Below the pieces are notes generated by a model, which saw only the letters and a program-made list of their open reading frames with translations, was not told the DNA's origin and ran no database searches. 10,990 nucleotides of DNA from positions 1 through 10,990 of the forward strand of contig JADFMS010000045.1 of the NCBI GenBank assembly GCA_022563775.1, given 5' to 3'. The DNA comes from Fidelibacterota bacterium (GTDB lineage: Bacteria; Marinisomatota; SORT01). The translations under genes were made by a program, and so were the position numbers. Below, one piece after another: positions 8,141 to 10,990 of this stretch; position 1 is the stretch's first letter; every line of letters starts with the position of its first letter.

Positions 8141-8827
8141 TCATTCCTTTCTGCTTGATATGACTGCCTTCCAGTACTCGACTTCATTCACCGTATTCTC
8201 CGCCGCATTATCCAGGTTCATCATATTATTTATAATATCCAGTGCTTCCTCATCACTACCCGCATAATAATAGTTTCTTGTAGATGATAATAAATATTTA
8301 TTGGATAAATAAGGTGTCTCCGATGCTAAAGCCGCTTTCCTGTAATTATCCGCAGCAGCTGCAAAATCCTTTTTGTCTTCTCTTACAGCACCGATACCGG
8401 CATAGGCGGACGCCTCCAATATCCGGTCGTTAGAACCGCTGTTTATATAATCAGAGAAGTTTCTTTCCGCTTCTTCTTTGTTCCCTAATTGAAAATTTGC
8501 GCTCGCAAGGTAAAATCTTCCTTCTTTGACAGCTTTTGTGCCGGGATATTTCCTGAGAGCATCCTCTAACCGGACAACTACGTCCTGAAAATCACCGAAA
8601 AGCAATTTATACTGTGCGATCCCCACCGCAGAAGTAGCGCTTATTTCCGCTTCCTGCTTAGAACGGATCATCATTACAGAAATCAGTATTATCGCCAACA
8701 GAGCGCTGCCACCGTAAATAATCAGCTTGGAATTACTGCGAACGTACGTCTCCACTTTATAAATCATTTCAAGCATTGCGTCGTGCTTGAGCTCTTTCTT
8801 TGTGATCTTTTTTCTTGCTCTCAACAT
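8141..8827 (-). CDS. Membrane-anchored tetratricopeptide repeat protein
   Basis: This 228-residue protein has a basic cytoplasmic N-terminus (residues 1-34, rich in K and R), one transmembrane helix at about 35-54 (LIIYGGSALLAIILISVMMI) and an extracytoplasmic region of helical TPR-like repeats: about 66-95 (AVGIAQYKLLFGDFQDVVVRLEDAL), 100-130 (KEGRFYLASANFQLGNKEEAERNFSDYI), 138-168 (EASAYAGIGAVREDKKDFAAAADNYRKA) and 175-205. The architecture resembles the YfgM/TPR_21 group, but I cannot assign a specific function. Such proteins usually serve as scaffolds or chaperone partners at the membrane. The ATG at 8827 has no obvious Shine-Dalgarno sequence. It runs in the same direction as the rimP operon but is separated from it by a terminator-like hairpin, so it is probably a separate unit. 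Confidence 0.8.
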   Translation of the reverse strand: MLRARKKITKKELKHDAMLEMIYKVETYVRSNSKLIIYGGSALLAIILISVMMIRSKQEAEISATSAVGIAQYKLLFGDFQDVVVRLEDALRKYPGTKAVKEGRFYLASANFQLGNKEEAERNFSDYINSGSNDRILEASAYAGIGAVREDKKDFAAAADNYRKAALASETPYLSNKYLLSSTRNYYYAGSDEEALDIINNMMNLDNAAENTVNEVEYWKAVISSRKE

Positions 8828-8889
8828 AATGGTTGTTATTTCTTTTCAGTTTATTTCAGGCAGCAAATCATCTAATAAAATTATTACCT

Positions 8890-8920
8890 TATAGATTTAC
8901 TTCAGGGCGAAATCTATAAA
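8890..8920. repeat. Perfect inverted repeat, possible operator
   Basis: TTATAGATTT (8890-8899) and AAATCTATAA (8911-8920) are exact inverse complements around an 11-nt spacer that contains CTTCAGGGCG. The half-site centres are about 21 bp apart, two helical turns, which would suit a dimeric regulator. It lies between the TPR gene and cfa. No T-tract follows, so it does not look like a terminator. Confidence 0.6.
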
Positions 8921-8967
8921 CCAATTTACCAACTTTCAATGAGTTTTATGAATTTATCCGGCAATAG

Positions 8968-8996
8968 TTGATATATACCTGATTATCCAGTATTTT
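8968..8996 (+). promoter_or_regulatory. Candidate promoter of cfa
   Basis: TTGATA (8968-8973), a 17-nt spacer and TATTTT (8991-8996) resemble a sigma70 promoter: 5 of 6 and 4 of 6 consensus positions. The predicted start near 9003 would leave about 28 nt before the ATG at 9031. Tentative, because the region is AT-rich. Confidence 0.4.
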
Positions 8997-9030
8997 AATG
9001 AAGCCGGCTTAATAATTGGAATTTAACTTC

Positions 9031-10143
9031 ATGGGCACTGCAAAAAAATATGTGCAAAATCGCCTCAATGCCGCAGATATAAAAATAAACGGAAATCGGC
9101 CGTTCGATATCCAGGTTAAAGATGAAAGATTCTATAATAGAATTCTCTTAAATGGTTCCCTCGGCTTAGGAGAAGCATATATGGATGGTTGGTGGGATTG
9201 CCCGCAATTAGATGAATTTTTTAATAGAATTTTGAAAATAACGCCATACGAAAAAACGCGGAGGTTTAAGAATATCGGTCTGATAATAAAATCTGCAGTT
9301 TCTAATATCCTAACCGGCTCAATATTCTCCGAAGTGGTGAATAAGCACTACGATCTCGGAAATGAATTATTTATAAATACTCTTGACAAAAGATTGCTGT
9401 ACACTTGCGCCTATTGGAAAGATGCCGAGAATCTTGATGAGGCTCAAGAGGCAAAGCTCGACCTGATCTGCAGAAAACTAAACTTAAAACCAGGTCAAAA
9501 AGTTCTTGATATCGGTTGTGGATGGGGTGGCTTTGAAAAATACGCCGCAGAAAAATATGGAGTAAGCGTCGTAGGTATAAGTATGTCAAAAAAACAAATT
9601 GAATTTGCCCAAACTCTTTGTCAGGGTTTACCGGTTGAGATAAGATTTCAAAATTACAGAGAAATAGATGAAAAATTCGATCATGTAATAGTTATGGGAA
9701 TGATTGAAAACATCGGACCTGATAATTATAGATCTCTTATGGAAATAGTATCCAAAAATCTAAATTCGGATGGTTTATTTTTATTGCATACGATCGGGAG
9801 CAGAAAATCAAGTCGTTCTACGGATCCCTGGATTGATAAATACATTTTTCCAAATGCGGTAGTGCCTTCCCAGAAGCAAATTAGTGCTGCGACCGAATCT
9901 GTTTTTGTAATGGAAGATTGGCATAACTTCAGAGAAGATTATGATAAAACGTTAATGCAATGGTATAAGAACTTTGTTGGAAATTGGGAAAATATAAAAG
10001 ATTCTTTTGACGATAGATTCTATCGTATGTGGACCTATTATTTTCTCAGCATTGCCGGTTCGTTTAGATCCGGGAAAACTCAGCTCTGGCAGATAGTATA
10101 TTCCAAAAACGGAGTTCCCGGAGGATACAATTCTGTTAGATAA
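9031..10143 (+). CDS. cfa: Cyclopropane-fatty-acyl-phospholipid synthase
   Basis: This SAM-dependent enzyme adds a methylene group across the double bond of unsaturated fatty acids in membrane phospholipids, a typical stationary-phase or stress response. Numbering from the ATG (370 residues), it has the N-terminal GSLGLGEAYMDGWW segment (42-55), HYDLGNELF (106-114), the SAM-binding motif VLDIGCGWGG (158-167), LLHTIGS (251-257) and DPWIDKYIFPN (265-275). Bicarbonate/active-site residues of E. coli Cfa (C139, E239, H266, I268, Y317) map to C126, E226, H253, I255 and Y304. The residue after the Glu is Asn227 (MIENIGP) instead of the usual His (EHVGP). I chose ATG 9031, with GGA 10 nt upstream; an in-frame TTG at 9016 would add five residues. 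Composition is more AT-rich than the right-hand neighbour. It stands alone, divergent from the TPR gene. Confidence 0.95.
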   Translation: MGTAKKYVQNRLNAADIKINGNRPFDIQVKDERFYNRILLNGSLGLGEAYMDGWWDCPQLDEFFNRILKITPYEKTRRFKNIGLIIKSAVSNILTGSIFSEVVNKHYDLGNELFINTLDKRLLYTCAYWKDAENLDEAQEAKLDLICRKLNLKPGQKVLDIGCGWGGFEKYAAEKYGVSVVGISMSKKQIEFAQTLCQGLPVEIRFQNYREIDEKFDHVIVMGMIENIGPDNYRSLMEIVSKNLNSDGLFLLHTIGSRKSSRSTDPWIDKYIFPNAVVPSQKQISAATESVFVMEDWHNFREDYDKTLMQWYKNFVGNWENIKDSFDDRFYRMWTYYFLSIAGSFRSGKTQLWQIVYSKNGVPGGYNSVR

Positions 10144-10306
10144 TACCTACCTGAATATATTTATTCCCCTGCCTTATTAATATTAGCGGAGAGGGTGGGA
10201 TTCGAACCAGTATCCTGTCTCACAGAAATGTTTAATACCAATGCTGTCAGAGAACGATATTTTGCTCTGTAGCTATATAGTAGCAAAAAACATTAATTTT
10301 CGTCCT
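10144..10306. other. Intergenic region between convergent cfa and FG-GAP genes
   Basis: This 163-bp region holds a 22-nt tRNA-Ser 3' fragment on the minus strand at 10187-10208 and otherwise no recognisable gene. A small palindrome, CTATATAG, is near 10272-10279. I see no convincing intrinsic terminator for either convergent gene. Confidence 0.6.
10187..10208 (-). pseudogene. 3' fragment of a tRNA-Ser gene (possible att remnant)
   Basis: Read on the minus strand, GGTTCGAATCCCACCCTCTCCG matches the 3' end of a bacterial tRNA-Ser: T-loop TTCGAAT, T-stem 3' strand CCCAC, acceptor strand CCTCTCC and discriminator G. The rest of a tRNA is missing. The bases that should form the T-stem 5' strand (ACTGG) pair at only two positions, and no GGAGAGG acceptor half, D-arm or anticodon arm lies further upstream. 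CTA follows instead of an encoded CCA. Such fragments are typical of integrase attachment-site duplications. Confidence 0.6.
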
Positions 10307-10990
10307 CTACTTCAACAACACCATCTTCCTCGTCTGTACGAATCCGCCAGCTGGCGGACCGGCTTGGAGTCGGTAAAAATAAATTCCGCTTGCCATGTTG
10401 GATGCGTCCCAAATGACCTGGTGATTCCCTGCGGGCATGGCGCCATTGATGAGGAGTGCTACCTCCTGTCCGCGAAAGTTATAAATAATCAGGTTTACCT
10501 CTGAACGAATGGGAAGCTCATATTCTATCACCGTCTCCGGGTTGAAAGGATTGGGGTAGTTTTGCGACAGCGCAAATGTTTCCGGCACACCCACTTCCTC
10601 ATTTTCGACTCCTACTGCCGGAGCGAAACCAGTATACAGATAAGCCGAACCTGAACTACTTCCATTATCATCATCATACAGAGCTCCCACGACTGCGTAG
10701 TCGCCCGAGATGGAGACTGAAATTCCGAAAAAATCCTCTGCTGCTCCATCGGAAGCGAGTAATTTTAATTCCTGAACCCAGCTCGTGCCGGTACGTTTGA
10801 ACACATAAGCCGAACCTGAACCATCGCCCGAAGCTCCCACGGCGACGTAATCACCTGATATGGAGACTGGAAATCCAAACCAATCTTCTGCTGCTACATC
10901 GGAAGGAAGTAATTTAGCTTCCTGCGCCCAAGTTGTGCCGGTGCGCTTGAACACATAAGCCGAACCTGATTTACATCCATTATCGTCATT
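10307..10990 (-). CDS. FG-GAP repeat protein with type IX secretion (Por) sorting domain, 5' end missing
   Basis: About 228 codons are visible; the frame is open through the right edge, so the N-terminus and signal peptide lie outside. Counting residues from the Val encoded at 10954, two FG-GAP_2-type repeats cover 1-50 and 51-105, each with AYVFKRTGT, WxQExKLLxSD, AAED-F-FG and VSISGDYxxVGA; a further repeat begins upstream. These build beta-propeller surface proteins. After a linker (108-125), the C-terminal sorting domain has [24 protein letters not shown] (125-148), [14 protein letters not shown] (155-168), [25 protein letters not shown] (175-199) and [11 protein letters not shown] (205-215), the signal for export through PorSS/T9SS and surface anchoring. 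PPAGG before FVQTRKM is unusual and is encoded by a 16-bp palindrome. The ligand is unknown. GC is visibly higher than in cfa. The GTG at 10954 is a repeat-internal codon, not a start. Confidence 0.9.
   Translation of the reverse strand, partial: NDDNGCKSGSAYVFKRTGTTWAQEAKLLPSDVAAEDWFGFPVSISGDYVAVGASGDGSGSAYVFKRTGTSWVQELKLLASDGAAEDFFGISVSISGDYAVVGALYDDDNGSSSGSAYLYTGFAPAVGVENEEVGVPETFALSQNYPNPFNPETVIEYELPIRSEVNLIIYNFRGQEVALLINGAMPAGNHQVIWDASNMASGIYFYRLQAGPPAGGFVQTRKMVLLK
10343..10358. repeat. 16-bp perfect palindrome inside the sorting-domain coding sequence
   Basis: TCCGCCAGCTGGCGGA is a perfect GC-rich palindrome. In the minus-strand frame it encodes most of GPPAGG, placed between YRLQAG and FVQTRKM, where family members normally have one or two residues. 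It looks like a short in-frame insertion of a palindromic element. Confidence 0.7.
10640..10954 (-). repeat. Two tandem FG-GAP coding repeats
   Basis: Units at 10954-10805 (50 codons) and 10804-10640 (55 codons) are similar in DNA as well as protein, with near-identical blocks such as GTGTTCAA-CG-ACCGGCAC, GTCTCCAT-TC-GG-GA-TAC and TCAGGTTCGGCTTAT. The second has a longer [10 protein letters not shown] loop. The partial upstream unit ([12 protein letters not shown]) resembles the end of unit two. Confidence 0.85.

Larger units (their letters stand above)
8828..9015. other. Divergent intergenic region between the TPR gene and cfa
   Basis: This AT-rich 188-bp region separates two outward-facing genes and must hold both promoters. 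A candidate cfa promoter is at 8968-8996. A perfect 10-bp inverted repeat is at 8890-8920. A weak candidate TPR promoter (minus strand TTGAAA at 8940-8935, then TATAGA or TAGATT inside the inverted repeat, spacing 15 or 17 nt) can also be read. I see no open reading frame or RNA gene here. Confidence 0.6.

Noticed and set aside
9001..9010. Palindrome AAGCCGGCTT upstream of cfa
   Set aside because: At 10 bp with no partner site it is too short to separate from chance, though it sits near the predicted transcription start.
10180..10290. A complete tRNA-Ser gene
   Set aside because: Only the 3' strand of the acceptor and T arms plus the T-loop is present; no anticodon arm, D-arm or 5' acceptor strand can be found on the minus strand upstream.
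10241..10504. Plus-strand 87-aa frame
   Set aside because: It mostly overlaps, antisense, the conserved sorting domain of the FG-GAP protein, and shows no recognisable domain.
1..10990. CRISPR arrays, insertion sequences, toxin-antitoxin or defence genes
   Set aside because: No regularly spaced repeats, transposase motifs or defence domains are visible on either strand.

Overview
The window is almost entirely a conserved bacterial housekeeping cluster for translation and RNA metabolism, read on the minus strand. In transcription order it runs rimP, nusA, infB, a DUF503 (ylxP-type) gene, rbfA, ribF, rpsO and pnp, with pnp cut by the left edge. A minus-strand gene for a membrane-anchored TPR protein precedes rimP. 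A plus-strand cyclopropane-fatty-acid synthase gene (cfa) diverges from the TPR gene. At the right edge lies the 3' part of a minus-strand gene for an FG-GAP repeat protein with a type IX secretion (Por) sorting domain.

Organism: the C-terminal tail of the right-edge protein ([10 protein letters not shown], then IYNFRGQEV, then [10 protein letters not shown], ending KMVLLK) is typical of the FCB superphylum and relatives: Ignavibacteria, Marinimicrobia/SAR406, Calditrichota, KSB1 and similar. With moderate GC and a compact operon including DUF503, I infer a member of that group. Marinimicrobia or Ignavibacteria are plausible, but the phylum cannot be fixed from this window.

Layout: 1-1687 pnp (partial); 1723-1992 rpsO; 2046-2975 ribF; 2984-3337 rbfA; 3331-3615 DUF503; 3630-6284 infB; 6295-7539 nusA; 7565-8029 rimP; 8030-8140 a leader with a strong terminator-like hairpin and a candidate promoter; 8141-8827 TPR protein; 8828-9015 divergent intergenic region with a perfect inverted repeat; 9031-10143 cfa; 10144-10306 intergenic region with a 3' tRNA-Ser fragment; 10307 to the right edge, FG-GAP/sorting-domain protein.

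How the genes work together: RimP and RbfA mature the 30S subunit, S15 is an early 30S assembly protein, IF2 drives subunit joining, NusA links transcription to translation, RibF makes FMN and FAD, and PNPase degrades mRNA. Spacings of -7 to +53 nt indicate one operon. truB, usually between rbfA and ribF, is missing, as are ylxR and ylxQ between nusA and infB.

I found no convincing new defence or mobile system. The points most worth a second look are the tRNA-Ser fragment next to a composition shift, an in-frame palindromic insertion in the sorting domain, the rimP leader hairpin, and the missing truB.
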